From: Ulvibacterium sp965248315
Lineage (GTDB): Bacteria; Bacteroidota; Bacteroidia; Flavobacteriales; Flavobacteriaceae
Length of the DNA: 64,000 nt
Direction of reading: 5' to 3'
Assembly (NCBI RefSeq): GCF_965248315.1
Contig: NZ_CBDFIX010000002.1
Location: forward strand, 3,348,001-3,412,000
Of this stretch, positions 44,231-53,859 are shown piece by piece. The translations under genes were made by a program, and so were the position numbers. Positions within the stretch are counted from its first letter, which is position 1, and each line of letters opens with the position of its first letter. Under the pieces are notes generated by a model. That model did not search any database. It was not told the DNA's origin and saw only the letters and a program-made list of their open reading frames with translations.

Positions 44231-44749
44231 ATGACCGGAGACGGAATTTTTCAATTGTTCGCTTATTTATTGCCCGCCGTTGTTACCGGTGCAGTTGCTT
44301 TTTACTTTTTCCGATTGCACACCAACAATGAAGAAGGTAGAAGAAGATTTCTTCTGCACAAGGATTCCCAAAAAAATACATTGCCCATACGGCTCCAGGC
44401 CTATGAACGTATGGCCCTATTTTTAGAACGTATTGCAATTCCAAGTTTAGTAGTACGGATTTCGCCAAAATCCGCGGATAAAAATGAATACGAAGCTTTG
44501 TTGATCAAGAACATTGAAAATGAATTTGATCACAATCTTTCCCAACAAATCTATATGACGGATGAATGTTGGAATATTATCAAAGCGGCCAAAAGTGCAA
44601 CTATCCAAATGATCCGAAAGGCGGCGCTGAGCGATACGGATTCTTCGGATAAACTTCGTGAGGATATCTTAAACCAGACCATGGACAAACAATCCCCTTC
44701 GGCTACGGCTCTTTCTTTTGTAAAAAAGGAAATTGGGGAACTTTGGTAA
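44231..44749 (+). CDS. Conserved membrane-anchored protein of unknown function (Bacteroidota)
   Basis: The 172-residue protein has one N-terminal membrane helix (about 8-27) and then a soluble, helical, charged region with FLLHKDSQKNTLPIRLQAYERMALFLERI at about 41-69. The pattern is that of a conserved Bacteroidota family of unknown function. It is transcribed in the same direction as the OmpA-like gene, 83 bases downstream. I see no catalytic motif. Confidence 0.75.
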   Translation: MTGDGIFQLFAYLLPAVVTGAVAFYFFRLHTNNEEGRRRFLLHKDSQKNTLPIRLQAYERMALFLERIAIPSLVVRISPKSADKNEYEALLIKNIENEFDHNLSQQIYMTDECWNIIKAAKSATIQMIRKAALSDTDSSDKLREDILNQTMDKQSPSATALSFVKKEIGELW

Positions 44750-45050
44750 TCGGTTTCAATGCAGCCAAAAACAATTGGTTAATCGTCACCACTAGTTGGC
44801 ACCTCTCCTGCTTCTGACAGTTTTTTTAGTTTCGGGTTTCAATTTCCAAGACTATTTCAATTTTCAAAAAAGTTACGCAGTTACTTCATTATTAAGTTAG
44901 TGTTTCGCTCTCTCAAAGCAACACAAAACGCAATAACTCATTAACACCTGGCAATTTCATTGTACTTTCAAGTCCTTTCCTACCGGGTGCCAGGTATGGA
45001 TTTGTATATATTGGGATTATTCAGCACTTCTTGGTATCCGCAGATAATTT
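44750..45050. other. Intergenic region between convergent genes
   Basis: About 300 bases between two convergent genes without a supported open frame. It contains a separated inverted repeat, ACCTGGCA (44946-44953) and TGCCAGGT (44988-44995), with a 34-base loop and no T-run. I see no RNA gene or mobile element remnant. Confidence 0.5.
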
Positions 45051-45962
45051 TTACTCAACCTCGGGTTCGATCTGATTCAATTCTATGTTCTTGTGCTTTG
45101 CATAGTTAAAGCCACTCTCCCACCAATTGGTCATTTTCTCCTTGTTAAAAATCAGAGAATTGGTAGTTAATACTGTTGGGGTAAAATAGAAATTAATGAT
45201 GGCATCATTATGATTGGCGACAAATTTTCCGATACGGATGTTCTGTCGCTCTATCCTATCCAACATAAAGGCGAACATATTGGTTAAAAGGGCGAATGCG
45301 TTCCTGGACGGCAATCGATTGAAATGGGTAACCTCGGTCTGCAAAATTATAGCATCTATTTCCGTAGCTCCTCTCTTAATGGCTTCCTCAATGGGCACCA
45401 TATTGCCCAGGCCTCCATCCGCATATTCGCATCCATTCTTGCGTACCAAGCTCATGAAGGGGGTATAATTGCACGAAATCCAAATCCACTCGCAAAAATC
45501 ATCATAACTGTAATCATTGATGCTTTTGTACTCCACTTGGTTCAAGGATAGGTTGGAAACCGTAACAACAATGTCCTTGGGGCCGTTTTTTAGGTTCTCA
45601 AATTCTGTCACGGTTAAGGTGTTCCGTATCAATTCCAATAGGTTATGACTTTCACCGAAGGTCTTGCTCCCAGCGTAGAAATTTTTGAATACGTTCCAGT
45701 GATTGATGGCGATGTTATCGATCCCATGTTTATTCTGGATCAGGAAAGGGCAATTGCTAAAGATACTATCTTGATTTACCGAAGTGTATACTTCCTTGAT
45801 CTTGTCGATTTTTTTAAGGGCCAAGTGAGAGATAAGCAGACTGCCCGTTGAAGTCCCGAGAAACAAATCGTAATCATGCGCCAGTTCCCGCATCAGGTAT
45901 TGGGCCACGCCGCCGCCAAAAGCGCCCTTGCTACCTCCCCCGGAAATCACCATTGCCCGCAT
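45051..45962 (-). CDS. Patatin-like phospholipase family protein
   Basis: The 303-residue protein has the oxyanion loop GGGSKGAFGG (8-17), the nucleophile elbow GTSTGS with serine 38, and the catalytic aspartate in YADGGLGNMVP. Patatin-like enzymes hydrolyse acyl groups from phospholipids. No signal peptide is present, so it is cytoplasmic or delivered by another route. It begins one base after the stop of the M1 aminopeptidase gene on the same strand, a coupled pair. The substrate is unknown. Confidence 0.9.
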   Translation of the reverse strand: MRAMVISGGGSKGAFGGGVAQYLMRELAHDYDLFLGTSTGSLLISHLALKKIDKIKEVYTSVNQDSIFSNCPFLIQNKHGIDNIAINHWNVFKNFYAGSKTFGESHNLLELIRNTLTVTEFENLKNGPKDIVVTVSNLSLNQVEYKSINDYSYDDFCEWIWISCNYTPFMSLVRKNGCEYADGGLGNMVPIEEAIKRGATEIDAIILQTEVTHFNRLPSRNAFALLTNMFAFMLDRIERQNIRIGKFVANHNDAIINFYFTPTVLTTNSLIFNKEKMTNWWESGFNYAKHKNIELNQIEPEVE

Positions 45963-45963
45963 C

Positions 45964-48042
45964 TTACTTTACTTTGCTTTCTATATAACGCCGTTCCTCC
46001 GGCTTTAGTTTTCCCAAAAGGGACATAATACGGTCTTTATATACCTGATCCTTCAACAATTCTACCATCAAATTTCTGGAGAATTTTTTGAACTGCCATG
46101 AATGATGTGTGGTTGCCTCGGCCAAATCCAGTAGATTACTGTCCTTAAAACCAAAAGCTTCATTTAGATATTGAAAAGCACCTTGACGTATTTCAAAAGA
46201 ATATTCCGGTGCCGTATAACCACTCAACTCATCAAAATACAATTTGGTATTTCTTCCTTCATAGCCTTCCGTTAAAATGGCCAGGGTCAACCACATGAGG
46301 CGGACGTTCTTATTCGGAAATCCAATGATTCCCTTTGTCTTTTCCAAATAGCTATTTCTTTCCTCCGGATAGGCCATCCATAACTTGAACAGGACATTTT
46401 CCAGGGTAACATAGCTCTCGTCATTTAAAAGGGTTTCTAACTTCTCCTTGGGATAATCCTTGATATCTTGAACGTTTAATGCCAAAGCCTGCCGCAGTTC
46501 CAACGCATTGGAGTCCAAAACACGGTCAATGATTTCCTCTGGCAGTGTCTGGATAAAATTTTGGATCATATATTTCTTTAATTGTATAGAATTTGTACCA
46601 TTCCAATAGGATGTATAATCTATTTCATCGCTTTCTTGGCTTTTCAGTGCTGCCTGTAGGGCAAACAATGATTTTAGGGATGCTGATTTTTCAGCCAATT
46701 TCTCCTGTGCGACTTTGAAAGGAATTGCAGTATCTTCCAACCATACTTTTACATAGCGGGATAGGTCGGTACCGCTTGATTTTTCCATTTCTTGAATGAA
46801 ATCGGGCACCGTTACATTCGCAAAAGCATATTTCTCCAAATAGGACTGGATTCCCTTTTTAAAGGCCATATCCCCTATCCGATCCCGCAGCATAAAAATG
46901 GCCCAGGCCCCTTTTTCGTAAAACGTTAGACTACTTGCCCTTGGGTCCAAAAGGCTCTGCCCCTGCCCCTTTTCAATTGAATTTTGAATTGTAGTTAAAG
47001 TTTCGAACAACTTCCAATAAAAGTGCTCCTCTCCAAAAAGTTCCTTTTCGGCCAAATAGGCATAATAGGTGGCGAAGCCTTCATGTAACCAATGGTGACT
47101 TCCACTTTTTTCCGTAACCAGATTTCCAAACCATTGATGAGCCAATTCATGAGCATTTACATTTACATAATTCTTATCTAAAAATGCCACCGAATCAATG
47201 ACATAGGCATCGGAAAAAATCGTGCAGCCCGTATTCTCCATTCCTGCATATAGAAAGTCGTGGACAGGAACCTGTTTGTAATTCTGCCAAGGATATGCAA
47301 CTCCGATTTCCTCCTCCAAAAAATCAAAGATTTCCTTGGTATATCGATAGGTAGGCTCAACACGTACACTATCTTTTGGATAAAAATAGTTTTCTATAGG
47401 CGCACCACCTGTGGAAGTCAATTGCTGCTTTTCATATGTACCGATGGCAAAGGCCAAAAGGTAGCTGCTCATGGGTTCTTGCATATCAAAAGACCATGTT
47501 TTTGAAGAGTCCGATTCTTTGACATCCAGAAGTTTTCCATTGGCAATGACCTCGTAATTCTTGTTAAAAGTCAGGCTTAGGTCAAATTCAACTTTTTCCA
47601 TCATGTCATCAAAACTTGGCAACCAATGACTCGTATACTTTCCCTGACCCTGTGTCCATATCTGATTGTTATCTGGATTATCATCGTTCCAATTCATGAA
47701 ATACATCGTTTGCTTGGGTCGGGCCGTGTAGTCAAGTTCCAGTTTGTAAGACTTCCCTCTTTTTAATTTTTTCTTTAAGGAAACAGTGTTTCCCGAATTG
47801 GAATACTTAACTATTCTATCGTTCAAACGGACCGATGTAAACTTCATGTTCTTGGCATCCAAAAAAACAGAGTCCACATCTTGAAGTACATGAAATTCAT
47901 AGGTTACCTTGCCCTCCACATATCCTTTCTTTGCAAAAGGTACTATTTGGGCTTCGCCATGAATAAAGTTTATCTTGTCCTGGCGCTGGGCCGACATAAA
48001 TACACCTTGAAAAAGAAAAAGGGCCGCGATAAGTTGCTTCAT
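45964..48042 (-). CDS. M1 family zinc aminopeptidase
   Basis: The 692-residue protein has a signal peptide (about 1-18, MSA|Q), the exopeptidase motif GMEN (in YAGMENTGCTIF) and the zinc site HELAHQWFGN (H298, E299, H302). The third ligand glutamate lies in WLHEGFATYYAY. All catalytic residues are intact. It should remove N-terminal amino acids from peptides in the periplasm or at the surface. It is useful as an internal contrast to the zinc-less M1-like protein at 17058. It is followed after one base by the patatin gene. Confidence 0.95.
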   Translation of the reverse strand: MKQLIAALFLFQGVFMSAQRQDKINFIHGEAQIVPFAKKGYVEGKVTYEFHVLQDVDSVFLDAKNMKFTSVRLNDRIVKYSNSGNTVSLKKKLKRGKSYKLELDYTARPKQTMYFMNWNDDNPDNNQIWTQGQGKYTSHWLPSFDDMMEKVEFDLSLTFNKNYEVIANGKLLDVKESDSSKTWSFDMQEPMSSYLLAFAIGTYEKQQLTSTGGAPIENYFYPKDSVRVEPTYRYTKEIFDFLEEEIGVAYPWQNYKQVPVHDFLYAGMENTGCTIFSDAYVIDSVAFLDKNYVNVNAHELAHQWFGNLVTEKSGSHHWLHEGFATYYAYLAEKELFGEEHFYWKLFETLTTIQNSIEKGQGQSLLDPRASSLTFYEKGAWAIFMLRDRIGDMAFKKGIQSYLEKYAFANVTVPDFIQEMEKSSGTDLSRYVKVWLEDTAIPFKVAQEKLAEKSASLKSLFALQAALKSQESDEIDYTSYWNGTNSIQLKKYMIQNFIQTLPEEIIDRVLDSNALELRQALALNVQDIKDYPKEKLETLLNDESYVTLENVLFKLWMAYPEERNSYLEKTKGIIGFPNKNVRLMWLTLAILTEGYEGRNTKLYFDELSGYTAPEYSFEIRQGAFQYLNEAFGFKDSNLLDLAEATTHHSWQFKKFSRNLMVELLKDQVYKDRIMSLLGKLKPEERRYIESKVK

Positions 48043-48067
48043 AAATGTCTTACTACAAAACTTGAAT

Positions 48068-48075
48068 CAAATTTA
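48068..48075 (-). promoter_or_regulatory. TAnnTTTG -7 box for the M1 aminopeptidase gene
   Basis: Read on the minus strand this is TAAATTTG, ending 25 bases before the ATG at 48042. It matches the -7 consensus. Confidence 0.45.
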
Positions 48076-48123
48076 GCATTTTAGTTTATTGGAGTTGAGG
48101 AACGCTTGCCCTATTTTAGTCCT

Positions 48124-50229
48124 ATGAACACCAATATGCTACAGACTCCGATTACGTATCTCAAAGGTGTTGGCCCCAATCGGGCGGAAACATTGCAATC
48201 AGAGCTTGGCATTGCAACTTATCAGGATCTTATTAATTTATTTCCAAATCGGTACATCGACAGGACCCGGTATTACAAAATTGCTCAGTTGCAACGTAGC
48301 AATGCGGATATGCAGATCATAGGGAAAATCATCCATCTCAAAACCGTAGAGCAAAAAAGAGGAAAACGTCTGGTAGCAACTTTTATTGACGAAACCGGTG
48401 AGATGGAGCTCGTGTGGTTTAGGGGGCAAAAATGGATTCGGGAAAATCTTAAACTCAACACACCCTATGTGATTTTTGGAAGATGCAATTGGTACAATGG
48501 GAAATTCTCCATGCCCCATCCCGATATGGAATTGTTGGCCGATCATGAAAAGGGCCTCAAAATAGCGATGCAACCTATTTATCCATCCACGGAAAAGCTT
48601 TCCAATAAGGGGATTACCAACCGTGTCATCAACAAAATGATGCAACAGTTGTTTTTGGAAAGTAAAGGCCGATTTTCAGAAACACTTCCCGATAAAGTCA
48701 TTTTTGAACTACAATTACTGTCAAAAAGTGAATCGCTGTTCAACATCCACTTTCCAAAAAATCAGGAATTACTGGCCAAGGCCCAATTTCGTTTAAAGTT
48801 TGAGGAACTTTTTTACATACAATTACAACTCATCTCCAAAAAAATATTACGTAAGCAAAAAATAAAGGGCTTCAATTTTAATCAAGTCGGTGAGCTTTTC
48901 AATACCTTTTATCGGGACCACCTCCCTTTTGAATTGACCAATGCACAAAAACGGGTTATTAAGGAAATTCGGGCGGATTTAGGGAGCAACGCCCAGATGA
49001 ACCGTTTACTTCAAGGTGATGTTGGTTCCGGAAAAACAATAGTTGCACTAATGATTATGCTCTTGGCTATTGATAATGGTTTTCAAGCCTGTCTAATGGC
49101 ACCGACAGAGATTCTAGCACAACAACATTACAATGGCATTAAAGAATTACTGAACAACACCGGGGTTACCTGTGAATTATTGACCGGATCCGTAAAAAAG
49201 TCGGCCAGAAGACCTATCCACGAACAATTGGAAAATGGTGAATTGCATATTCTGATCGGTACCCATGCAGTATTGGAGGATAAGGTACAGTTTAAAAACT
49301 TAGGTCTGGCCATCGTGGACGAGCAACATCGGTTCGGGGTGGCCCAGCGTAGTAAGCTTTGGCATAAGAACGAGGTGCCACCACACATTTTGGTCATGAC
49401 GGCCACTCCTATTCCCCGAACCTTGGCCATGAGTCTGTATGGTGATTTGGATATTTCGGTCATTGATGAGCTGCCTCCAGGAAGAAAGCCGATAAAAACC
49501 GTTCATCGCTATGATTCGAATCGACTTAAAGTCTTCCATTTCATTAAGGATGAAATAAAGAAAGGAAGGCAAATCTATGTGGTTTACCCATTAATTCAGG
49601 AATCCGAGGCTTTGGATTATAAGGATCTGATGGATGGTTACGAAAGCATTGTAAGGGACTTTCCCCTACCCGACTATCAGATTTCAATTGTTCATGGCAA
49701 AATGAAACCGGCCGATAAAGACTATGAAATGGAACGTTTCGTAAAAGGAGAGACCAATATCATGGTGGCCACAACGGTAATAGAAGTTGGGGTAAACGTT
49801 CCCAATGCCTCCGTAATGATCATAGAAAGTGCAGAGCGTTTTGGCCTTTCACAATTACACCAACTGCGGGGAAGGGTGGGTCGCGGGGCCGATCAAAGTT
49901 ATTGCATATTAATGACCAGCCATAAGCTGTCTTCCGAAGCCAAAACCAGGCTGGAGACCATGGTACGGACCAATGATGGTTTTGAAATTGCCGAGGTAGA
50001 CTTAAAACTTCGTGGACCAGGGGATTTAATGGGCACCCAACAAAGTGGTATTCTTAATCTAAAAATTGCAGATATCGTGAAGGATAATGATATTTTGAAA
50101 ACTGCTCGGCATTATGCCATACAAACATTAAAAAATGATCCCAATTTGGAACAACCGAACAATTTGATTGTTCGTCATACCTATAACCAATTGGTAAAGC
50201 ACAAAAATATTTGGACGTATATAAGCTAA
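48124..50229 (+). CDS. recG: ATP-dependent DNA helicase RecG
   Basis: RecG remodels stalled forks and Holliday junctions. The 701-residue protein from the ATG at 48124 has the N-terminal helical/wedge region (TYLKGVGPNRAETLQSELG, GEMELVWFRGQKW) and the superfamily 2 helicase motifs GDVGSGKT, DEQHRFG and MTATPIPRTLAMSLYGD. The C-terminal RGRVGRGADQSYC and LKLRGPGDLMGTQQSG motifs are also present. Upstream frame to 48106 starts with TTG in a promoter-like TATTTTAG stretch and is rejected. A bidirectional terminator follows. Confidence 0.96.
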   Translation: MNTNMLQTPITYLKGVGPNRAETLQSELGIATYQDLINLFPNRYIDRTRYYKIAQLQRSNADMQIIGKIIHLKTVEQKRGKRLVATFIDETGEMELVWFRGQKWIRENLKLNTPYVIFGRCNWYNGKFSMPHPDMELLADHEKGLKIAMQPIYPSTEKLSNKGITNRVINKMMQQLFLESKGRFSETLPDKVIFELQLLSKSESLFNIHFPKNQELLAKAQFRLKFEELFYIQLQLISKKILRKQKIKGFNFNQVGELFNTFYRDHLPFELTNAQKRVIKEIRADLGSNAQMNRLLQGDVGSGKTIVALMIMLLAIDNGFQACLMAPTEILAQQHYNGIKELLNNTGVTCELLTGSVKKSARRPIHEQLENGELHILIGTHAVLEDKVQFKNLGLAIVDEQHRFGVAQRSKLWHKNEVPPHILVMTATPIPRTLAMSLYGDLDISVIDELPPGRKPIKTVHRYDSNRLKVFHFIKDEIKKGRQIYVVYPLIQESEALDYKDLMDGYESIVRDFPLPDYQISIVHGKMKPADKDYEMERFVKGETNIMVATTVIEVGVNVPNASVMIIESAERFGLSQLHQLRGRVGRGADQSYCILMTSHKLSSEAKTRLETMVRTNDGFEIAEVDLKLRGPGDLMGTQQSGILNLKIADIVKDNDILKTARHYAIQTLKNDPNLEQPNNLIVRHTYNQLVKHKNIWTYIS

Positions 50230-50242
50230 CAATTTTAATACA

Positions 50243-50273
50243 AAAGCCCGACCAAAGTCGGGCTTTATTTTTT
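50243..50273. terminator. Bidirectional terminator between recG and the DUF2911 gene
   Basis: A perfect 10-base stem, AAAGCCCGAC/GTCGGGCTTT, with loop CAAA and T-rich flank. It lies 13 bases after recG and serves the convergent gene as well. Confidence 0.9.
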
Positions 50274-50289
50274 TCATGCAATTCGCTTT

Positions 50290-51399
50290 TTAATTGATTC
50301 CTTCCCCATTCTGAAGTTTGGTTATATTGTCCGCAATAGCGTTCTTGTTTACGGCATCAGGGGCCCTTCCCGCAGCAACTTTTAAATGCTTCAATGCCGT
50401 TTTGTGGTTACCTACTGCGGAGTAACCTCTTGCCAATCCATAGTCCACTGGCCAAGTTCCTTTATTCTTTTTGGCGTTCATCTTAAATACTTCCAGGGCT
50501 TTTTCCTTTTTCCCTTGAGCTATTAATTGCCTACCATAACCGTGTATCTCAAAAACCGTGGCCATTTGCAAGGCCTCGTCCATAAGGGCCTCAGCTTCGG
50601 TCGTTTTTCCTTGTTTCGTTAGAATCTGCGATTTTATATTTAGGTTATTGTAGTTCTTCTCACTAAAGAATTGACCTGCAATGGCGGCATCTATCCAGCC
50701 CAACGCCTCATCCAAATCCCCATCATTGTTCAACGCAAAATTTGCAGCCTGCTCCCAAGATTGGCGATTGAATCCTGGAACATCCTGTAGTTTTTGACGT
50801 ATATCGGCCAATACAACATCGGTGACATCCACCTCTATTTTGAATGGGATTTGTTTTTTCTCCCAATTAAGGGCCAGAATAGCTGAATTGGCATCAACAT
50901 TGTCAAAGCTAAAAGTAAGTTGTTCCGTATGCGGAGTTTCCTTGGTTTCTACATCTACCCGTAGCGCATCCTCAGAAGGTTCGTAAAAATAACTGCCCCA
51001 TGCACCATGATTTTTTGAGAAAATTATGGTTGCTCCCCCATCTTCTTCAACAATCATATGAAGACCATATTTTCCTGCAGCTAAAGGTTGGCCCTCTATT
51101 TTAACGTCATTACTGAATTTGATTACCGTATTTTCATTGGCCCCGGCCCTCCATGGTGATTCCTTGGCTGTTCCGAATCCTAAATTGTTCATACCATATG
51201 GAACTAAGCTTCCCCAAATTTCCCTGTTGTTTACACTTGGTCTGGAATAAATAACCGAGATATCCGTAATTCCTAGTCGTTGCGATACTTTGGCCATTTG
51301 ACTCCCTCTAGGCAGGTCCAATTGGGCAATGGTTTCGGTCATAAGAAACAGCGAACCTAACAAAGCAAGCATTAGGCCTTTCTTGTAAAAACATTTCAT
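50290..51399 (-). CDS. DUF2911 domain and TPR repeat secreted protein
   Basis: The 369-residue protein has a signal peptide (about 1-25, TIA|Q). A DUF2911 domain follows (about 27-200, with GSQMAKVSQRLGITDISVIYSRPSV at 32-56 and WRAGANENT). The C-terminal part (about 205-365) is made of tetratricopeptide-like repeats with pairs such as ALGWIDAAI, AEALMDEALQMA, ALEVFKMNAKK and ALKHLKVAAGRAP. Function is unknown; this domain combination is common in Bacteroidota. It is transcribed alone. Confidence 0.9.
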   Translation of the reverse strand: MKCFYKKGLMLALLGSLFLMTETIAQLDLPRGSQMAKVSQRLGITDISVIYSRPSVNNREIWGSLVPYGMNNLGFGTAKESPWRAGANENTVIKFSNDVKIEGQPLAAGKYGLHMIVEEDGGATIIFSKNHGAWGSYFYEPSEDALRVDVETKETPHTEQLTFSFDNVDANSAILALNWEKKQIPFKIEVDVTDVVLADIRQKLQDVPGFNRQSWEQAANFALNNDGDLDEALGWIDAAIAGQFFSEKNYNNLNIKSQILTKQGKTTEAEALMDEALQMATVFEIHGYGRQLIAQGKKEKALEVFKMNAKKNKGTWPVDYGLARGYSAVGNHKTALKHLKVAAGRAPDAVNKNAIADNITKLQNGEGIN

Positions 51400-51613
51400 A
51401 ATCTCTTTTTTTGATTTATAAATTGATTGAGTAGTTCATCTTACAAGGTATTTATACCAAAAACTCAAAACCGTTACCATTGTGTTAAAATTGGAATTCA
51501 GTATGTTAAACAAAACACCAAGAGACTCAAAATTCTATGAATTAGTGTGATGCATATGTTGTTGAACATCGTAATTTTCCATAGCAATAATTTCCTAAAA
51601 CCACTCCATTTCA

Positions 51614-51621
51614 TAGTTTTG
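51614..51621 (+). promoter_or_regulatory. TAnnTTTG -7 box for the leuCDAB genes
   Basis: TAGTTTTG matches the -7 consensus. Transcription should start near 51628, only a few bases before the first ATG at 51632, so the second ATG at 51644 is the more likely start of leuC. No leader peptide rich in leucine codons is visible. Confidence 0.55.
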
Positions 51622-51643
51622 TACGCTTATAATGGTGAGAAAT

Positions 51644-53062
51644 ATGAGTACGAAAAGAACATTATTTGACAAAGTTTGGGATTCTCATGTGGTACAACAC
51701 ATTGAAAATGGTCCCGATGTTTTATTTATCGATAGGCACATGGTACACGAAGTGACCAGTCCTGTTGCTTTTTTGGGTATAAAGAATAGAGGTATTAAGG
51801 TCATGCATCCTGAAAAGACATTTGCCACGGCCGATCATAACACGCCAACCATGAATCAACATTTGCCGGTCAAAGACCCACTTTCGGCAAATCAGTTAAA
51901 AGCTTTGGAGGAAAATGCCAGTGCTCATGGAATTTCCTATTGGGGATTGGGGCATGAAAAAAATGGTATTGTTCATGTAGTTGGGCCGGAATATGGTATT
52001 ACCCTACCAGGTGCAACTATAGTCTGTGGAGATTCACATACCTCCACCCATGGCGCTTTCGGTGCCATTGCTTTTGGAATAGGCACTTCTGAAGTGGAGA
52101 TGGTCCTGGCCACGCAATGTATTATGCAGACCAAGCCCAAAAGCATGCGTATTAATATAGAAGGAACGCTAAGCAAGGCCGTAACGCCAAAAGACGTTGC
52201 GCTGTACATTATTTCCCAGCTCACTACTTCCGGTGCCACAGGTTATTTTGTGGAATATGCGGGAGAGGTATTTCGCAATATGAGTATGGAAGGTCGCATG
52301 ACGGTTTGCAACCTCAGTATTGAAATGGGTGCCCGTGGCGGAATGATAGCTCCTGATGAAAAAACATTCAGTTATGTAAAAGGAAGGGAATTTGCGCCAA
52401 AAGGTGGAGATTGGGACAAGGCGATGGCTTTTTGGAAAACCTTACCAACAGAAGACGGCGCTGAATTTGACAAGGAGGTCACCTTTGAAGCAGCCAATAT
52501 AGAACCCATGATTACCTATGGCACCAATCCCGGAATGGGTATCGGAATTTCAAATGGTATTCCCGATGCCGAGTCCGTTGAAGGAGGAGTGGCCACATAT
52601 AAAAAATCGCTTCAGTATATGGATTTTAGTGAAGGTGATAGTATGATGGGTAAAAAAATCGATTATGTTTTCCTTGGAAGTTGTACCAATGGTAGAATCG
52701 AGGATTTTAGAGCGTTTGCCTCCATCATAAAAGGTAGAAAGAAAGCTGATAATGTTACCGCATGGTTGGTACCCGGATCCCATAAGGTGGAAACGGCAAT
52801 TAAGGAAGAAGGTATCCTCGATATTTTAAATGAAGCCGGATTTGAATTGCGTGAACCGGGCTGTTCCGCTTGTTTGGCCATGAACGAAGATAAGATTCCC
52901 GCAGGAAAATATGCCGTAAGCACCTCCAATAGGAATTTTGAGGGAAGACAAGGTCCCGGGGCAAGAACATTGTTGGCCAGTCCCTTGGTAGCCGCAGCGG
53001 CAGCGGTAACCGGCAAAGTGACCGACCCCCGTGAATTAATGGAAGAAATAGTTGCTGGTTAG
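51644..53062 (+). CDS. leuC: 3-isopropylmalate dehydratase large subunit
   Basis: LeuC with LeuD isomerises 2- to 3-isopropylmalate in leucine synthesis. The 472-residue protein starts MSTKRTLFDKVWDSHVV, the normal N-terminus; an ATG 12 bases upstream is less likely because of the promoter position. The aconitase-type 4Fe-4S ligands are in GSCTNGRIEDF and EPGCSACLAMNEDK. GDSHTSTHGAFG and EVEMVLATQ are substrate-site motifs. It is the first gene of leuC-leuD-leuA-type-leuB. Confidence 0.96.
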   Translation: MSTKRTLFDKVWDSHVVQHIENGPDVLFIDRHMVHEVTSPVAFLGIKNRGIKVMHPEKTFATADHNTPTMNQHLPVKDPLSANQLKALEENASAHGISYWGLGHEKNGIVHVVGPEYGITLPGATIVCGDSHTSTHGAFGAIAFGIGTSEVEMVLATQCIMQTKPKSMRINIEGTLSKAVTPKDVALYIISQLTTSGATGYFVEYAGEVFRNMSMEGRMTVCNLSIEMGARGGMIAPDEKTFSYVKGREFAPKGGDWDKAMAFWKTLPTEDGAEFDKEVTFEAANIEPMITYGTNPGMGIGISNGIPDAESVEGGVATYKKSLQYMDFSEGDSMMGKKIDYVFLGSCTNGRIEDFRAFASIIKGRKKADNVTAWLVPGSHKVETAIKEEGILDILNEAGFELREPGCSACLAMNEDKIPAGKYAVSTSNRNFEGRQGPGARTLLASPLVAAAAAVTGKVTDPRELMEEIVAG

Positions 53063-53151
53063 CAGTTGTTGGTTGCCAGTATTGCTCAAAAGGCTAATGA
53101 CCATCAACTAAAACCATCAACGGACAACTAAAAACGAACAACTTTTAACAA

Positions 53152-53748
53152 ATGGCATACGATAAATTCAATATACTTACAACGGCAGCAGTACCACTTC
53201 CCATAGAAAATGTGGATACCGATCAGATAATTCCAGCGCGGTTCCTTAAAGCAACAGAGCGAAAAGGATTTGGCGACAACCTATTTCGTGATTGGCGATA
53301 CAATTCCGACGATAGCCCAAAAAAAGATTTCGTGTTGAACAACCCAAAATACAGCGGACGTATATTGGTCGGTGGTAAAAATTTTGGATCAGGTTCCTCT
53401 CGAGAGCATGCGGCCTGGGCCATTTACGACTATGGCTTTCGGTGTGTGGTCTCTAGTTTTTTTGCGGATATATTTCGAAATAACTGCCTCAATATTGGGG
53501 TACTTCCGGTTCAGGTCAGTCCTGAATTCTTGGAAAAAATATTCCTGGCTATCGAGGCCGACCCTACTACTCAAATAGAGGTAAACCTCCCTGAACAGAC
53601 CATAACGATTCTTGAAACCAGTGAACGCGAAAGTTTTGATATCAATGTCTACAAAAAAGCGAATATGCTAAATGGTTTTGACGACATTGACTATCTGTTG
53701 AACATCAAGGAACATATTCAGGAATTTGCCGCAAATAGGCCTTTATAA
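53152..53748 (+). CDS. leuD: 3-isopropylmalate dehydratase small subunit
   Basis: The 198-residue protein forms the swivel domain of the dehydratase. It has the N-terminal PIENVDTDQIIPARFLK, the substrate-binding loop NFGSGSSREHAAWAI and a C-terminal helix. It lies 89 bases after leuC; that gap contains CAAC-rich simple sequence but no terminator. The length is normal for the bacterial form. Confidence 0.95.
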   Translation: MAYDKFNILTTAAVPLPIENVDTDQIIPARFLKATERKGFGDNLFRDWRYNSDDSPKKDFVLNNPKYSGRILVGGKNFGSGSSREHAAWAIYDYGFRCVVSSFFADIFRNNCLNIGVLPVQVSPEFLEKIFLAIEADPTTQIEVNLPEQTITILETSERESFDINVYKKANMLNGFDDIDYLLNIKEHIQEFAANRPL

Positions 53749-53859
53749 TGATTTAGGGTGTTATAAGCGGACGGATGACAACAATTTAGGGTGCCTTTTG
53801 AGCCTATAAAGATTCAGGAGTTGCCACCTACCGCTTAGAATGATAGAAATACGAGAGAA

